Position numbers and translations under genes: made by a program | Notes under the pieces: generated by a model | Databases searched by the model: none | What the model was told of the DNA's origin: nothing | The model's input: the letters and a program-made list of their open reading frames with translations, nothing else | Shown here: positions 16,646-27,074 of the stretch, in pieces | Position numbering within the stretch: position 1 is the first letter of the stretch | Layout of the letters: every line of letters begins with the position of its first letter | Assembly (NCBI GenBank): GCA_902773925.1 | Contig: CACYGI010000001.1 | Span: 248,001-312,000, forward strand | DNA length: 64,000 bases | From: an uncultured Bacteroidia bacterium | GTDB taxonomy: Bacteria > Bacteroidota > Bacteroidia > Bacteroidales > UBA932 | Direction of reading: 5' to 3'

Positions 16646-19306
16646 CTATCCCTGCAATCCTATCTTCTTCTTCAGTTCGCGCAATAAATCAAATGCATCG
16701 AGCGGAGACATCGAGTTGATGTCGCTCTGGCTAAGTTGGTGTTTGATCTCTACGAGCAGAGGGTCGTCAAGCTGGTAGAGTGAGAGTTGGACCGGATTGG
16801 CGGCCTTGAAGGCCGATGCCGCGTCGCGACCCTGTTCGAGTGCGGCAAGCTTGCGTTCGGCACCGCCGACAACCTCCGGCGGCATACCGGCCATCCGTGC
16901 CACGTGTATGCCGAAACTGTGAGCCACGCCTCCGGCGCAGAGCTTGCGCAGAAAGATGACCTTGCCATCAGCCTCCTTGACCGCGATATGGTAGTTGTGC
17001 ACCCTCGGGTAGAGCTGCTCCAGGTCGTTGAGCTCGTGATAGTGCGTCGCGAATATGGTCTTCGGGCGCGGGGTGTCGCGGCGTTCCGCTCCGGCCCGGA
17101 CGCCGTGAAGGTACTCAACTATGGCCCAGGCGATGGACATACCGTCGAAGGTGCTCGTGCCGCGCCCGATCTCATCCAACAGCACGAACGAACGGTCCGT
17201 GAGGTTGTTGAGAATGGTGGCGGTCTCGGTCATTTCGACCATAAAGGTGGATTCGCCTCGGGAAATATTGTCCGAAGCTCCGACGCGAGTGAAAATCTTG
17301 TCCACAAGGCCGATATCGGCGCTTTTGGCGGGCACGAAGCAGCCGGCGTGGGCCAGCAGCACTATGAGTGCGGACTGTCGCAGAAATGCCGATTTGCCGG
17401 CCATATTGGGGCCGGTAAGGATGATTATCTGGTTGTCGTCGCGGTCCATCGTCAGGCTGTTGGCGATGTAAGGCTCGCCAGGAGGCATCAGCGTCTCTAT
17501 GACAGGGTGTCTGCCGTCCTTGAATGACAGGCTGCAGGAGTCGTTGATCACCGGACGGCAGTACTTGCGCTCGATGGATACCTCTGCGAACGAGCAGAGG
17601 CAGTCCGTCTGCGCCAGCAGGAATGCATTGCGCTGCAGGCCGGGAATCTCTTCCTGTATCATACGGACCAGATCGGCATAGCACTGCTGCTCGAGTGCGA
17701 GAATCTTCTCCTCGGCTCCGAGAATCGTCTCTTCGTAATGCTTGAGTTCCTCGGTGACATATCGTTCGGCATTGACCAGCGTCTGCTTGCGGATCCAGCT
17801 CTGGGGGACTTTGTCGCGGTGGATGTTGCGCACCTCGAGATAATAACCGAAGATATTGTTGTAGCTTATCTTGAGCGAAGGGATACCGGTGGCCTCCTTT
17901 TCGCGCTCCTGTATCGAAGTGAGAATCTCCTTGCCGTGGGCGAGAGTATTGCGAAGCTCGTCTATCTCACTATTGAGGCCCTCTGCGATGACGGGGCCCT
18001 TGCCGAGTTGCGCCGCAGCATCCTCGCGGATGGTGGCCGCAATCCTCTGCTCCAGATCCGTGCAGGCATCAAGCTCGCTGCAGGTCTTTACGAGCAGTGC
18101 GGGCTTTGAGGCATCATCACCAAGGGCTGCTATGCATTTTTCGAGCAGAATGCGAATCTGTGCCGTGCCTCTCAGTCCGCGTGCGAGCTGCAGTACCTCC
18201 CGCGGGGAGATGCGGCCGGATGCGGCCTTCGAAAGAATGCGCTCCATATCTCCTATCTCGCTCAGGTTGTCCTGCAGGCTGTGGAGCACTTTCCGCGAAG
18301 AGCGCAGAGTGTCGGTAGCATCATAACGCTCGTTGATCCTGACCGTATCGCGCAGGGGAAGTGCGAGCCACTGCCTCAGAAGGCGGCTTCCCATAGGAGT
18401 TTTGCAGCGGTCGATGACCTGCAGCAGCGATACTCCGTCCGGGGTCATCGGCTGAAGGACTTCGAGGTTGCGCAGGGTGAAACGGTCCATCCAGACGAAT
18501 TCGTCGCGGTCGATGCGCGACAGCGTCCTAAGGTGCCCCAGCTCGGTATGGTGAGTCATCTCCAGATAGAAGAGGGCTGCGCCTGCGGCTGCCGTTGCGA
18601 GCTGCATCTCTTCGATGCCGAAGCCCTTGAGCGAGCCTGTGCCAAAGCGCTCGAGAATCTTGCGGCTGCAGGCCTCCGGGACGAACGCCCATTCGTCCAT
18701 CGGTGATATATAGGCCTTGGAGCCGAATCTGCGGCGGAATCCGTCGAGGTAACTGCGCCCTACAATGATCTCCTTGGGAGCGAAATCAGCCATCAGCAGG
18801 TCGATGTACTCGAGGGAGCCTTCGGCGAGCTTGAATGTGCCTGTGGATATGTCCAGAAATGCGATGCCGCCGCTCTCGCGTCCGCTGCGGTCCTTACCGA
18901 AGGCGACACTTGCCAGGAAATTGTTCTCCCGGCCGGTGAGCAGGTTGTCATTGTAGGCGACGCCCGGGGTGACGAGCTCCGTCACACCGCGCTTTACGAG
19001 CTTGCGGGTGAGCTTGGGGTCCTCGAGCTGGTCGCAGACGGCTACTTTGTATCCTGCGCGTACCAGACGCGGCAGGTATGAGTCTATGGCGTGATAGGGG
19101 ATGCCCGCCAGAGGAGTATAGGTACCGCCGCCCGCCGCCTTGCGCGTGAGCACGATGCCGAGCACCTTGCTCGTGGTGACGGCGTCTTCGCCGAATGTCT
19201 CGTAGAAGTCGCCCACGCGATAGAGCAGGATGGTGTCCGGATACTGGGCTTTGATCTGGTAATACTGGCTCAGCAGCGGGGATTCTTTGGTATCTTTCTC
19301 TCCCAT
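16646..19306 (-). CDS. mutS: DNA mismatch repair protein MutS
   Basis: The product is 886 aa from the ATG at 19306. MutS recognises base mismatches and recruits MutL. Seen: the mismatch-wedge motif GDFYETFGED (Phe34-Tyr35-Glu36), connector, lever and clamp domains, and the ABC-type ATPase with Walker A GPNMAGKSAFLRQ near residue 630, the signature region and DEIGRGTSTFDG. Six extra upstream codons (to 19324) are rejected because the -7 box TATTTTTG (19320-19313) covers them and ends 6 nt before this ATG. The transcript should be nearly leaderless. It is divergent from rsmA, with five phased AAACG motifs between them. Confidence 0.97.
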   Translation of the reverse strand: MGEKDTKESPLLSQYYQIKAQYPDTILLYRVGDFYETFGEDAVTTSKVLGIVLTRKAAGGGTYTPLAGIPYHAIDSYLPRLVRAGYKVAVCDQLEDPKLTRKLVKRGVTELVTPGVAYNDNLLTGRENNFLASVAFGKDRSGRESGGIAFLDISTGTFKLAEGSLEYIDLLMADFAPKEIIVGRSYLDGFRRRFGSKAYISPMDEWAFVPEACSRKILERFGTGSLKGFGIEEMQLATAAAGAALFYLEMTHHTELGHLRTLSRIDRDEFVWMDRFTLRNLEVLQPMTPDGVSLLQVIDRCKTPMGSRLLRQWLALPLRDTVRINERYDATDTLRSSRKVLHSLQDNLSEIGDMERILSKAASGRISPREVLQLARGLRGTAQIRILLEKCIAALGDDASKPALLVKTCSELDACTDLEQRIAATIREDAAAQLGKGPVIAEGLNSEIDELRNTLAHGKEILTSIQEREKEATGIPSLKISYNNIFGYYLEVRNIHRDKVPQSWIRKQTLVNAERYVTEELKHYEETILGAEEKILALEQQCYADLVRMIQEEIPGLQRNAFLLAQTDCLCSFAEVSIERKYCRPVINDSCSLSFKDGRHPVIETLMPPGEPYIANSLTMDRDDNQIIILTGPNMAGKSAFLRQSALIVLLAHAGCFVPAKSADIGLVDKIFTRVGASDNISRGESTFMVEMTETATILNNLTDRSFVLLDEIGRGTSTFDGMSIAWAIVEYLHGVRAGAERRDTPRPKTIFATHYHELNDLEQLYPRVHNYHIAVKEADGKVIFLRKLCAGGVAHSFGIHVARMAGMPPEVVGGAERKLAALEQGRDAASAFKAANPVQLSLYQLDDPLLVEIKHQLSQSDINSMSPLDAFDLLRELKKKIGLQG

Positions 19307-19312
19307 ACGTTG

Positions 19313-19320
19313 CAAAAATA
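19313..19320 (-). promoter_or_regulatory. -7 box for mutS
   Basis: TATTTTTG on the minus strand, an exact consensus match that ends 6 nt before the mutS ATG. Confidence 0.6.
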
Positions 19321-19402
19321 CCAATTAATTCGCTCTTAATCCACGCGCCGGCAGACAAAATTTGCATCAGTCGCGAATTTGTAATACGCCGCGATTGCCG
19401 TG

Positions 19403-19447
19403 AAACGTTTTTAAACGCTTTTAAACGTTTAGAAACGGGTAAAAACG
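19403..19447 (+). repeat. five AAACG units at exact 10-bp spacing
   Basis: AAACG occurs at 19403, 19413, 19423, 19433 and 19443, always 10 bp apart and on one helix face, with T- or A-rich fill between. The array lies between mutS and rsmA, just upstream of the rsmA -7 box. Related phased copies lie at 38184-38208 and 59686-59703. Phased A-tracts bend DNA; a binding site is the other reading. Confidence 0.7.
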
Positions 19448-19459
19448 GATAAAAATGCA

Positions 19460-19467
19460 TATTTTTG
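19460..19467 (+). promoter_or_regulatory. -7 box for rsmA
   Basis: TATTTTTG, an exact match that ends 8 nt before the ATG at 19476. It decides that start against the in-frame ATG at 19455, which lies upstream of the box. Confidence 0.6.
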
Positions 19468-19475
19468 TCACCGAT

Positions 19476-20240
19476 ATGACAGCAGTAAGGCCCAAAAAAG
19501 AACTCGGACAGCATTTTCTCAGGGATGAGAGCATAGCCCGCGCCATAGTGGATGCTCTCACCAGGAAGGGGCAGGTGCTGGAAGTCGGACCCGGTATGGG
19601 CGTGCTGACGCGCTTTCTGGTGGCCGACAGCTCGCTGCAGTTCAAGGCGGTGGAGCTGGATCCTGAGTCTGTCGAGTATCTGCGGAGTCATTTCCCGGAG
19701 CTTTCAGGCTCGCTCCTGCAGGCGGATTTCCTGCAATTGCCTCTCGAAAAGGTATTCCAGGGCAGTTTTGCGGTGATCGGCAACTTCCCGTACAATATCT
19801 CGTCGCAGATTTTCTTCAAGATACTGGATTACCGCGATGCGGTGCCGGAGGTGGTCGGAATGCTCCAGAAGGAGGTGGCCGAGCGCCTTGCCTCGCCTGC
19901 GGGTCCGAAGGCATACGGTATCCTCTCGGTGCTACTGCAGATGTGGTATGACATAGAGTATCTCTTTACGGTCGAGCCAGGTTCGTTCCTTCCCCCGCCC
20001 AAGGTCCGTTCGGCTGTCATACGTCTGCGGCGCAACCAGCGCACCGAGGCCGGTTGTGACGAGGCCCTGTTCAAAAAGATCGTCAAGGCTACGTTCAATC
20101 TCCGCCGCAAGACCATCCGCAATTCACTCCGTGCGGCCTCACTGCCCTGCCCTGAGTCGCATTATCTGGATATGCGCCCCGAACAGCTCTCGGTCGAGGA
20201 TTTCATAGCGCTTACGCTATTGGTCGAAAAACAACTGTAG
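19476..20240 (+). CDS. rsmA: 16S rRNA dimethyladenosine transferase RsmA/KsgA
   Basis: The product is 254 aa. RsmA dimethylates two adjacent adenosines near the 3' end of 16S rRNA late in 30S assembly. Seen: PKKELGQHFL at the N-terminus, SAM motif I (VLEVGPGMGVLT, ~34-45), the acidic ELDP loop at ~60, the catalytic NFPYNIS motif at 103-109, and a small helical C-terminal domain. The ATG at 19476 is chosen because the -7 box lies between it and the upstream ATG. A near-leaderless mRNA is predicted. It is monocistronic; the following gene has its own promoter. Confidence 0.96.
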   Translation: MTAVRPKKELGQHFLRDESIARAIVDALTRKGQVLEVGPGMGVLTRFLVADSSLQFKAVELDPESVEYLRSHFPELSGSLLQADFLQLPLEKVFQGSFAVIGNFPYNISSQIFFKILDYRDAVPEVVGMLQKEVAERLASPAGPKAYGILSVLLQMWYDIEYLFTVEPGSFLPPPKVRSAVIRLRRNQRTEAGCDEALFKKIVKATFNLRRKTIRNSLRAASLPCPESHYLDMRPEQLSVEDFIALTLLVEKQL

Positions 20241-20259
20241 CAAAATCTGCAAACCGTAT

Positions 20260-20267
20260 TATCTTTG
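20260..20267 (+). promoter_or_regulatory. -7 box for EEP-family gene
   Basis: TATCTTTG, an exact match 46 nt before the ATG at 20314. Confidence 0.5.
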
Positions 20268-20313
20268 CAGTCTCCGGAGCGGGCCGACGCGGGCCTTAAC
20301 ATTCCGGGGACAG

Positions 20314-21321
20314 ATGGATATGTGCAGAAGGATTGTCGGGCTTATATGCCTGTTGTTTACCACTTTTACATTGAGATCTCAACCCTTCGTGTTCTTCTGG
20401 AATACGGAGAATTGGTTTGATACGGCGGATGATCCGCTGACTGCGGATGAGGAGTTCACGCCCCGTGGCGAAAAGCACTGGACGCGCCGCCGACTGCAGC
20501 GGAAGACATCGGCCGTTGCCAAGACAATTGCCGCCGCGGCTGACTACTATGGGGACTTTCCGCCTGTGGTGGCCTTTGCGGAGGTTGAGAACCGCCGCGT
20601 GCTGTACGGGCTGCTGCACGATACGCCGCTTGAAAAGCTGGACTATGAGATTATCCACCGTGACGGACCTGACAGGCGTGGTATCGACGTGGCGGTGCTT
20701 TATCGGCGCACGCAGTTTCATCCGCTGCGGGTGGAGTCTATTACCGTGCCGACAGACCCACCTACGAGAGATATATTATACGTAAAAGGTGTGATGAAGT
20801 CCAAAGCGGGAACAAAACAGGGTTTTTCGTGCCCGGATACTCTTCACCTGATCGTGGTACACTGGCCCTCTAAGATGGGTGGGGCGCAGGGTTCACAGGT
20901 TCGCCGCGAGGCTGCCGCAGCCACAGCAAGACACGTCACAGACTCGCTACAAGAGTGTTTTGCCCGCAACGGGCCGGTCCGGGAGCGCAGCGCGATAGTC
21001 GTGACGGGCGACTTCAACGATACTCCCGACCACGTGGATCTGGGACTTGAGAATCTGGCACGGCCGCTGGCCGCCGAAGGGCTTGGTACGCTGCGCTTCC
21101 GTGGCAACTGGGAGCTGATAGACCAGTTCCACACGGCAACCCCTCAGCCGATGATGATGGATATTTTCGCTCCGGATTTCCTGCTCGAAAAGGATAAGGC
21201 CTACTGTGGCCGAAAACCGATGCGTACCTGGCTCGGACCGCGGTACAACGGCGGAGTGAGCGACCATCTGCCTATTGTGCTGCTGCCGGCGACAGCCTCC
21301 GGAGAGCCGCCAACTTTTTAA
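20314..21321 (+). CDS. secreted endonuclease/exonuclease/phosphatase-family protein
   Basis: The product is 335 aa. N-terminal signal peptide ([17 protein letters not shown]). All EEP-fold motifs are present in order: NTENWFD at 30-36, the metal-ligand Glu in AEVENR near 90, [11 protein letters not shown], a His near [15 protein letters not shown] near 231, and the terminal SDHLPI near 316. These define a Mg-dependent phosphodiesterase that may act on DNA, RNA or lipid phosphates. With a signal peptide it should be periplasmic or secreted, where nucleic-acid scavenging is likely. The second Met (residue 3) is an equally possible start. Confidence 0.85.
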   Translation: MDMCRRIVGLICLLFTTFTLRSQPFVFFWNTENWFDTADDPLTADEEFTPRGEKHWTRRRLQRKTSAVAKTIAAAADYYGDFPPVVAFAEVENRRVLYGLLHDTPLEKLDYEIIHRDGPDRRGIDVAVLYRRTQFHPLRVESITVPTDPPTRDILYVKGVMKSKAGTKQGFSCPDTLHLIVVHWPSKMGGAQGSQVRREAAAATARHVTDSLQECFARNGPVRERSAIVVTGDFNDTPDHVDLGLENLARPLAAEGLGTLRFRGNWELIDQFHTATPQPMMMDIFAPDFLLEKDKAYCGRKPMRTWLGPRYNGGVSDHLPIVLLPATASGEPPTF

Positions 21322-21342
21322 CGAAATATCGCACATTCTTCG

Positions 21343-21350
21343 TAATTTTG
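21343..21350 (+). promoter_or_regulatory. -7 box for thyA-folA
   Basis: TAATTTTG, an exact match that ends 6 nt before the thyA ATG, again pointing to a leaderless mRNA. Confidence 0.6.
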
Positions 21351-21356
21351 CCAATT

Positions 21357-22151
21357 ATGAAACAATATCTCGATCTGTTGCGGCATATCCTGGCTAACGG
21401 TACTGCGAAAGAAGACCGTACGGGCGTAGGGACCCGGAGCGTATTCGGTTATCAGATGCGCTTCGACCTTGCGACGGGTTTTCCGCTGCTTACGACCAAA
21501 AAAGTCCACCTGAAGTCCATTATCTACGAACTTCTGTGGTTTATCGCGGGCGATACCAATATCCGCTACCTCAACGAGCACGGCGTCACCATCTGGGATG
21601 AGTGGGCCGATGCGCAGGGGGAGCTGGGGCCGGTTTACGGGCATCAGTGGCGCAGCTGGCCGGCTCCGGACGGACGCACGATCGACCAGCTGGCGCAGGT
21701 CACTGCTCAGCTGAAGTCCAATCCCGACAGCCGCCGCCATATAGTGACCGCCTGGAATCCCGCCGAGATCGACCGGATGGCCCTTCCTCCCTGTCACGCC
21801 CTGTTCCAGTTCTATGTGGCTGACGGCCGGCTTTCCTGTCAGCTCTACCAGCGCAGCGCGGACGTATTTCTCGGAGTGCCGTTCAATATTGCTTCCTATG
21901 CGCTTCTGACGATGATGATGGCGCAGATCTGCGGATATCGTCCGGGTGAATTCATCCACACCCTCGGTGATGCGCATATCTACCGCAACCACTTCGAGCA
22001 GGTAGCACTGCAGCTTTCGCGTGAGCCCAGGCCTCTGCCCAAGATGGAGATCAACCCCGAAAAGAGAGACATTTTCTCATTCCAATACGAAGATTTCAAC
22101 CTTGTTGGATACGATCCATATCCGACCATCAAAGCACCTATTGCCGTATGA
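21357..22151 (+). CDS. thyA: thymidylate synthase ThyA
   Basis: The product is 264 aa, exactly the E. coli length. It makes dTMP from dUMP using methylene-tetrahydrofolate and releases dihydrofolate. Seen: the Arg loop DRTGVGTRS at 20-28, the catalytic Cys146 in [27 protein letters not shown], and the C-terminus KAPIAV. The ATG at 21357 is chosen over TTG 21348, which overlaps the -7 box. The stop overlaps the folA start by 4 bp (ATGA), coupling dihydrofolate production to its recycling. Confidence 0.97.
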   Translation: MKQYLDLLRHILANGTAKEDRTGVGTRSVFGYQMRFDLATGFPLLTTKKVHLKSIIYELLWFIAGDTNIRYLNEHGVTIWDEWADAQGELGPVYGHQWRSWPAPDGRTIDQLAQVTAQLKSNPDSRRHIVTAWNPAEIDRMALPPCHALFQFYVADGRLSCQLYQRSADVFLGVPFNIASYALLTMMMAQICGYRPGEFIHTLGDAHIYRNHFEQVALQLSREPRPLPKMEINPEKRDIFSFQYEDFNLVGYDPYPTIKAPIAV

Positions 22152-22639
22152 CACAGGTCAATATGATAGTTGCTGCGGATCTTTGCAATGCCATCGGCTG
22201 CCGCGGCGGGATACCCTGGCACATCCCCGAAGATTTCAGGTACTTCAAGCGTATCACGCTGGGTCACACGGTGATAATGGGCTATATGACCTGGCTTTCT
22301 CTCGGCAGCAAGCCGCTCCCGGGCCGCCGCAACATCATCATAAGCCTTGAGCCGGCGCAGACCGGATATCCCGAGGCGGTTATGGTCCATTCGCTCGAAG
22401 AGGCGCTGCAGATGGCCGATGGCGAGGTATTTATCATCGGCGGCGGATATACTTACCGAGAAGCGCTGCCTCTGGCCTCGCGCATTTACCTGACCCGCGT
22501 CCATACGAAGGTGCCGGAAGCTGATACGTATTTTCCCGAACTGCCCGAGGCTCAGTGGCGCATTGCATCGCGCAGCGAGAAGGGCCACGACGGGCGGAGC
22601 GGCCTTGATTATGAATTTCTCGTATATGAGAGGATCTGA
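22148..22639 (+). CDS. folA: dihydrofolate reductase with changed cofactor-site residues
   Basis: The product is 163 aa. It reduces dihydrofolate formed by ThyA. The fold is clear: [21 protein letters not shown] with catalytic Asp29, [23 protein letters not shown], the IIGGG loop and the YLTRVH strand. The residues that grip the NADPH 2'-phosphate in E. coli are all altered by my alignment: Arg44 is Tyr46 (GYMTW instead of GRxTW), Ser64 is Leu, and Arg98 is Tyr. The usual TWES is TWLS. This could mean altered NADPH binding or use of NADH. It overlaps thyA by 4 bp. Confidence 0.9.
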   Translation: MTQVNMIVAADLCNAIGCRGGIPWHIPEDFRYFKRITLGHTVIMGYMTWLSLGSKPLPGRRNIIISLEPAQTGYPEAVMVHSLEEALQMADGEVFIIGGGYTYREALPLASRIYLTRVHTKVPEADTYFPELPEAQWRIASRSEKGHDGRSGLDYEFLVYERI

Positions 22640-22663
22640 CAATTACGGATTCTTAATTTTTAC

Positions 22664-22671
22664 TATATTTG
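22664..22671 (+). promoter_or_regulatory. -7 box for ychF
   Basis: TATATTTG, an exact match 23 nt before the ychF ATG. Confidence 0.55.
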
Positions 22672-22694
22672 TCGGATACGAAAATTGACTCAGA

Positions 22695-23798
22695 ATGGCA
22701 TTGCGTTGTGGTATAGTAGGCCTGCCGAATGTCGGTAAATCGACACTTTTCAACTGTATCAGCAGTTCCAAGGCGCAGGCAGCCAATTTCCCTTTCTGTA
22801 CGATAGAGCCCAATATCGGCTCGACCACCGTGCCTGACCGCCGGCTTCAGGTGCTCACGGATATCTGCCACCCGAAGCGGACCATTCCGGCTACCGTCGA
22901 GATAGTGGACATAGCCGGTCTGGTGAAGGGTGCAAGCCACGGCGAAGGCCTCGGCAACCAGTTCCTCGCCAACATCCGCGAGACTGATGCCATTCTTCAC
23001 GTACTGCGTTGCTTCGATGACGGCAATATCACCCACGTTGAGGGTACGATAGATCCCGTCCGCGACAAGGAGACCATCGATATAGAGCTGCAGATCAAGG
23101 ATCTGGAGACGGTCACCAACCGCATAGCCAAGGTTCAGAAGCAGGCCCAGACGGGCGGCGACAAGCAGGCGCGCAAGGCGCTTGACCTGCTGCTTCGCTA
23201 TAAGGAAGTCCTGGAGCAGGGCCGCAATGCGCGTGAGGTCGTGCCTGAGAATCCCGACGAGGTCCGCCTGAGCAAGGAGTTCTGCCTGCTGACCTGCAAG
23301 CCGGTGCTCTATGTCTGCAACGTGGACGAGGCTTCGGCCTCTACCGGCAATCAGTATGTCGAGGCGCTGCGCGAGGCCGTCAAGTATGAGAATGCCGGCA
23401 TTATGGTGATTGCGGCCAAGATCGAGTCGGAGATCGCAGAGTTGGACGATCCGCAGGAGAGAGAGATGTTCCTCGCGGAAATCGGACTCGAAGAGTCGGG
23501 CGTTTCGCGTCTCATCCGCGCCGCCTATGCGCTGCTCAACCTGCGCACCTTCTTTACCGCAGGTGCAGATGAGTGCCGCGCCTGGACCATTCACGTCGGA
23601 GACAAGGCTCCGCAGGCCGCCGGCGTCATACATACCGATTTCGAGAAGGGTTTCATCCGCGCAGAGGTCATTCGTTACGATGATTTCGTGGCTCTTGGAA
23701 GTGAATCCGCCTGCCGTGCGGCCGGTAAGATGGGCAGCGAAGGCAAGGATTACGAAGTCCAGGACGGAGATATAATCCACTTTTTATTCAACGTGTAG
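22695..23798 (+). CDS. ychF: ribosome-associated ATPase YchF/Ola1
   Basis: The product is 367 aa. YchF is a TRAFAC-class P-loop protein that prefers ATP, binds ribosomes and affects stress responses. Seen: G1 GLPNVGKST at 9-17, the [10 protein letters not shown] stretch typical of YchF, the [11 protein letters not shown]3 region, a coiled-coil insertion ([16 protein letters not shown]), NVDE in place of the NKxD GTP-specificity motif (hence ATP), and a C-terminal TGS-like domain ending [11 protein letters not shown]. Length and motifs are standard. A promoter is adjacent; 17 bp separate it from the next gene, so readthrough is likely. Confidence 0.96.
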   Translation: MALRCGIVGLPNVGKSTLFNCISSSKAQAANFPFCTIEPNIGSTTVPDRRLQVLTDICHPKRTIPATVEIVDIAGLVKGASHGEGLGNQFLANIRETDAILHVLRCFDDGNITHVEGTIDPVRDKETIDIELQIKDLETVTNRIAKVQKQAQTGGDKQARKALDLLLRYKEVLEQGRNAREVVPENPDEVRLSKEFCLLTCKPVLYVCNVDEASASTGNQYVEALREAVKYENAGIMVIAAKIESEIAELDDPQEREMFLAEIGLEESGVSRLIRAAYALLNLRTFFTAGADECRAWTIHVGDKAPQAAGVIHTDFEKGFIRAEVIRYDDFVALGSESACRAAGKMGSEGKDYEVQDGDIIHFLFNV

Positions 23799-23815
23799 AA
23801 ACAATAAAAACAAAT

Positions 23816-25198
23816 ATGAAAAAACTATCAATTATTCTGGCTATGGCTGCCTGTGTTTTAACGGCTTGCAATCCCTCTTCGGTGGATGCACCCCAGTGGT
23901 GGACTTCTGAGGATTACCAGTCTGGCAAAGCAGAGCTTTACAACAATCTTCCCGTTGACCGCGGGGATATCGTGCTCCTTGGTGATGATGTCTTCGACAG
24001 CGCCGACTGGTCCGAGATCTACGCTTCCCCGCGTGTCAAGGGCCGCGGTATCACTGGCGATGCAACTTCCCACGTGCTTGCACGTGTTGACAGTATTGCC
24101 GTCCATAAGCCCTCCAAAGTGCTGCTAAGCGTCGGTCTCAATGATCTGGCCCACAATGACAGCATTGCGGTTATCAAGAAGGGTATCATCGACATAGTCA
24201 AGCGCATACATCACTTCTCCCCCAAGACGGAGGTTTTCTGGCTCGATGTCGTTCCCGGTTTATATCTGTCGCCTGAGCAGACCAATCGTGCATTGGAGCT
24301 CAACAAGCAGATGGTTGCACTGGGTTCGAAGGATTTCACGTGCCTTACGGTCAGCGCCTCGCTGCTCAACTCCGTTACCAAGGGAGAATATGCCTATGAG
24401 GGCCGTATGCTCAACGGTCGCGGTCTGGCACAGTTTGCACTGGTCCTTTCCGAGACAGTCGGCCTGCCTCCGCAGATGATAGTCGATGCCCTTCCCTGCG
24501 ACAAAGAGGTAAGCCCGCAGATGCAGGAGTATCTGGACAACTGGTACGGCGAGGCCGACAAGGCTTCCTGCAAGCCCGGGACATACTTCCTTTCGATGGT
24601 TACCCGCCATATGCATATGCGTCCTGCTCGCAACGGTGTGGTTTTCCTGGGCAACAGCCTTACCGATTACGCGCCCTGGTCGGAACTTCTTCCCGGCTTC
24701 CCCGTCATCAACCGCGGTATTGCCGGTGACCGTATCGAAGGTGTCCGTCTCCGTCTGGATGATATTGCCGCAGACCGCCCCAACAAGGTTATGCTGATGA
24801 TCGGTACCAATGACCTGGTCAAGTTCCCGGGTCGCACTGCTGCCGAAGTCTGGGCTGACTATGAGAAGCTTCTGAAGGATATCGCAGTCAAGATGCCGCG
24901 TGCCAACCTTTATGTCACGGGCGTGCTGCCGATGAACCCCAAGAGCCCGGATTATGCGGGATTCAACGAGCGCGCCGCAGAGCTCAACAAGCTTCTCAAG
25001 GCCGGCAAGGAGCGTTACGAATATATCTATGTCGATCTGGCAAGCGAGCTTATGGACGAAAACGGCGACCTGAAGGCCGAATATACTACCGACGGCTGCC
25101 ACCTGAGTGCGCTCGGTTATTTCGTCTGGGCGACCAACCTGCTCGCCAATGGCCGTCCGATGGTGGTCGGCAATCCCTATTTACTTGATAAAGAATAA
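23816..25198 (+). CDS. lipoprotein with two SGNH hydrolase domains, first one dead
   Basis: The product is 460 aa. Lipobox VLTAC with Cys18. It contains two consecutive SGNH/GDSL esterase-like domains. The second (~270-450) is complete: nucleophile Ser281 in GNSL, Gly in NRGIAGD, Asn in GTND, and Asp426/His429 in DGCH. The first (~50-230) keeps the fold marks (RGITGD, VGLND) but has Asp58 where the nucleophile Ser belongs (GDD) and lacks the final Asp-x-x-His (NGRG instead). The N-terminal copy is therefore likely a non-catalytic, binding or structural domain. The active half resembles platelet-activating-factor-acetylhydrolase-like or sialate-O-esterase enzymes. It ends 2 bp before aspS. Confidence 0.85.
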   Translation: MKKLSIILAMAACVLTACNPSSVDAPQWWTSEDYQSGKAELYNNLPVDRGDIVLLGDDVFDSADWSEIYASPRVKGRGITGDATSHVLARVDSIAVHKPSKVLLSVGLNDLAHNDSIAVIKKGIIDIVKRIHHFSPKTEVFWLDVVPGLYLSPEQTNRALELNKQMVALGSKDFTCLTVSASLLNSVTKGEYAYEGRMLNGRGLAQFALVLSETVGLPPQMIVDALPCDKEVSPQMQEYLDNWYGEADKASCKPGTYFLSMVTRHMHMRPARNGVVFLGNSLTDYAPWSELLPGFPVINRGIAGDRIEGVRLRLDDIAADRPNKVMLMIGTNDLVKFPGRTAAEVWADYEKLLKDIAVKMPRANLYVTGVLPMNPKSPDYAGFNERAAELNKLLKAGKERYEYIYVDLASELMDENGDLKAEYTTDGCHLSALGYFVWATNLLANGRPMVVGNPYLLDKE

Positions 25199-25200
25199 TT

Positions 25201-26967
25201 ATGTATAGGACTCATACTTGCGGTGAATTACGCCGGACGGATGTCGGCAGCAAGGTTACGCTGGCCGGATGGGTGCAGCGCGTGCGCCGGATGGGCGGTA
25301 TGAATTTCATCGATCTGCGCGACCGTTACGGTATCACGCAGCTTCGTGCCGATGATTCGACGGATCCTGCCGTTGCCGCTGTGGTGGCGCGTCTGGGCCG
25401 CGAATTTGTCATCCGCGCCGAGGGTATCGTCGAGGAGCGCGAGAGCAAGAACGCAAAGATTCCGACGGGCGATATCGAGTTGAAGATTACGGCGCTTGAG
25501 GTGCTCAACGAGTCTGTGACTCCGCCTTTTACCATCGAAGATGAATCTGATGGCGGCGAGGACCTGCGTGCCCGTTACCGCTATCTCGACCTGCGCCGCA
25601 ATCCGCTCAAGAATGCCCTTATGCTGCGCCACAAGATTGCGCAGGAGGTTCGCAATTATCTTTCGGACAACGGTTTCCTCGAGATAGAGACGCCTTATCT
25701 GATCAAGAGTACCCCGGAGGGTGCGCGCGATTTCGTCGTTCCTTCGAGAATGAATCCCGGTCAGTTCTATGCGCTTCCCCAGTCTCCTCAGCAGCAGAAG
25801 CAGCTGCTGATGGTGGCCGGTTTCGACCGTTATTTCCAGATCGTCCGTTGCTTCCGTGACGAGGACCTGCGCGCCGACCGTCAGCCGGAGTTTACGCAGA
25901 TTGACTGCGAGATGAGTTTCGTCGAGCAGGAGGATGTGCTGAATGTGTTCGAGGGTATGATGGCGCGCCTGTTCAAGTCTGTTCACGGTCTTGATATCAA
26001 GCGTCCCATCCCTCGTATTACCTGGTATGAGGCGATGGACAATTACGGCAGCGACAAGCCGGATATCCGTTTCGAAATGAAGCTGCACGAGGTCACTTCG
26101 CTCGTCCAGGGTTGCGGTTTTACGGTTTTTGACTCTGCCGGGTATGTCGGAGCCATCACGGTTCCCGGCGCAGCCGTATATACCCGCAAGCAGCTGGATG
26201 AGCTGACGGAGTGGGTCAAGCGTCCGCAGGTCGGCGCAAAGGGTCTTGTGTATCTTCGCGTCCAGGAGGACGGCTCGCTCAAGTCATCTGTCGATAAATT
26301 CTATACCCCGGAGCAGCTCAAGGCTGTGGCCGATGCAGCCGGTGCTTCGGCAGGCGATCTGGTGCTGATACTTTGCGGTGCGCGCCGCAAGACGCAGACC
26401 CAGCTTGGCGTGCTGCGTATCGAGATGGGCAACCGTCTCGGCCTGCGCCATCCGCTGGAGTTCGCGCCGCTTTGGGTGGTTGATTTCCCGCTCCTCGAAT
26501 GGGACGATGAGACCCAGCGTTTCTACGCTATGCATCACCCGTTTACGGCGCCCAAACCGGAGCATATGGACTGGTTCTCCAGCAATAAGAAGGAGGATCT
26601 GGAGAGAGTTTGCGCCAATGCGTACGATTTCGTGCTCAACGGCACGGAGCTTGGCGGCGGTTCGATCCGTATCCACGATGCGTCGATGCAGCGCCGTATG
26701 TTCGAGGTGCTCGGTATTTCCAATGAGGATGCAGAGGCCAAGTTCGGCTTTATGATCAATGCTTTCCGCTATGGCGCTCCCCCGCACGGCGGTATCGCAT
26801 TCGGTTTCGACCGCGTCTGCGCGCTCTTCGGCGGCGTTGAGACCATCCGCGACTACATTGCATTCCCCAAGAACAACACGGGCCGCGACGTTATGCTCGA
26901 TGCCCCCGCCCCCATCGACGACACCCAGCTCGACGAACTCTGCCTCCGCACGGTAGAGAAGGCGTAG
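25201..26967 (+). CDS. aspS: aspartyl-tRNA synthetase
   Basis: The product is 588 aa, a class IIb synthetase that charges tRNA-Asp. Seen: an N-terminal OB-fold anticodon-binding domain (1-110), the [11 protein letters not shown] flipping-loop region, motif 2 ([16 protein letters not shown]), a bacterial GAD insertion domain around 280-400, and motif 3 ([16 protein letters not shown]). Length is normal for bacterial AspRS. Bacteria without GatCAB-dependent Asn-tRNA use this discriminating form; which form this is cannot be told here. It starts 2 bp after the SGNH gene, so the two are cotranscribed, and it ends at a strong terminator. Confidence 0.97.
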   Translation: MYRTHTCGELRRTDVGSKVTLAGWVQRVRRMGGMNFIDLRDRYGITQLRADDSTDPAVAAVVARLGREFVIRAEGIVEERESKNAKIPTGDIELKITALEVLNESVTPPFTIEDESDGGEDLRARYRYLDLRRNPLKNALMLRHKIAQEVRNYLSDNGFLEIETPYLIKSTPEGARDFVVPSRMNPGQFYALPQSPQQQKQLLMVAGFDRYFQIVRCFRDEDLRADRQPEFTQIDCEMSFVEQEDVLNVFEGMMARLFKSVHGLDIKRPIPRITWYEAMDNYGSDKPDIRFEMKLHEVTSLVQGCGFTVFDSAGYVGAITVPGAAVYTRKQLDELTEWVKRPQVGAKGLVYLRVQEDGSLKSSVDKFYTPEQLKAVADAAGASAGDLVLILCGARRKTQTQLGVLRIEMGNRLGLRHPLEFAPLWVVDFPLLEWDDETQRFYAMHHPFTAPKPEHMDWFSSNKKEDLERVCANAYDFVLNGTELGGGSIRIHDASMQRRMFEVLGISNEDAEAKFGFMINAFRYGAPPHGGIAFGFDRVCALFGGVETIRDYIAFPKNNTGRDVMLDAPAPIDDTQLDELCLRTVEKA

Positions 26968-26990
26968 GGATTGAAGCTACATCAAACTCG

Positions 26991-27022
26991 ACAGGCCCGG
27001 CAAAATCTGCCGGGCCTGTTTG
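26991..27022. terminator. terminator after aspS (copy 1 of a duplicated hairpin)
   Basis: A 12-bp perfect stem (26991-27002 with 27008-27019), a 5-nt loop and a short T-run. A 37-bp stretch containing it (26988-27024) recurs with one mismatch at 28544-28580, on the far side of the ATPase gene. Confidence 0.85.
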
Positions 27023-27074
27023 TATTAGTTGTGTTATTAATGTCAAAGATACTTAAACGAAAGCAATTCACAAC

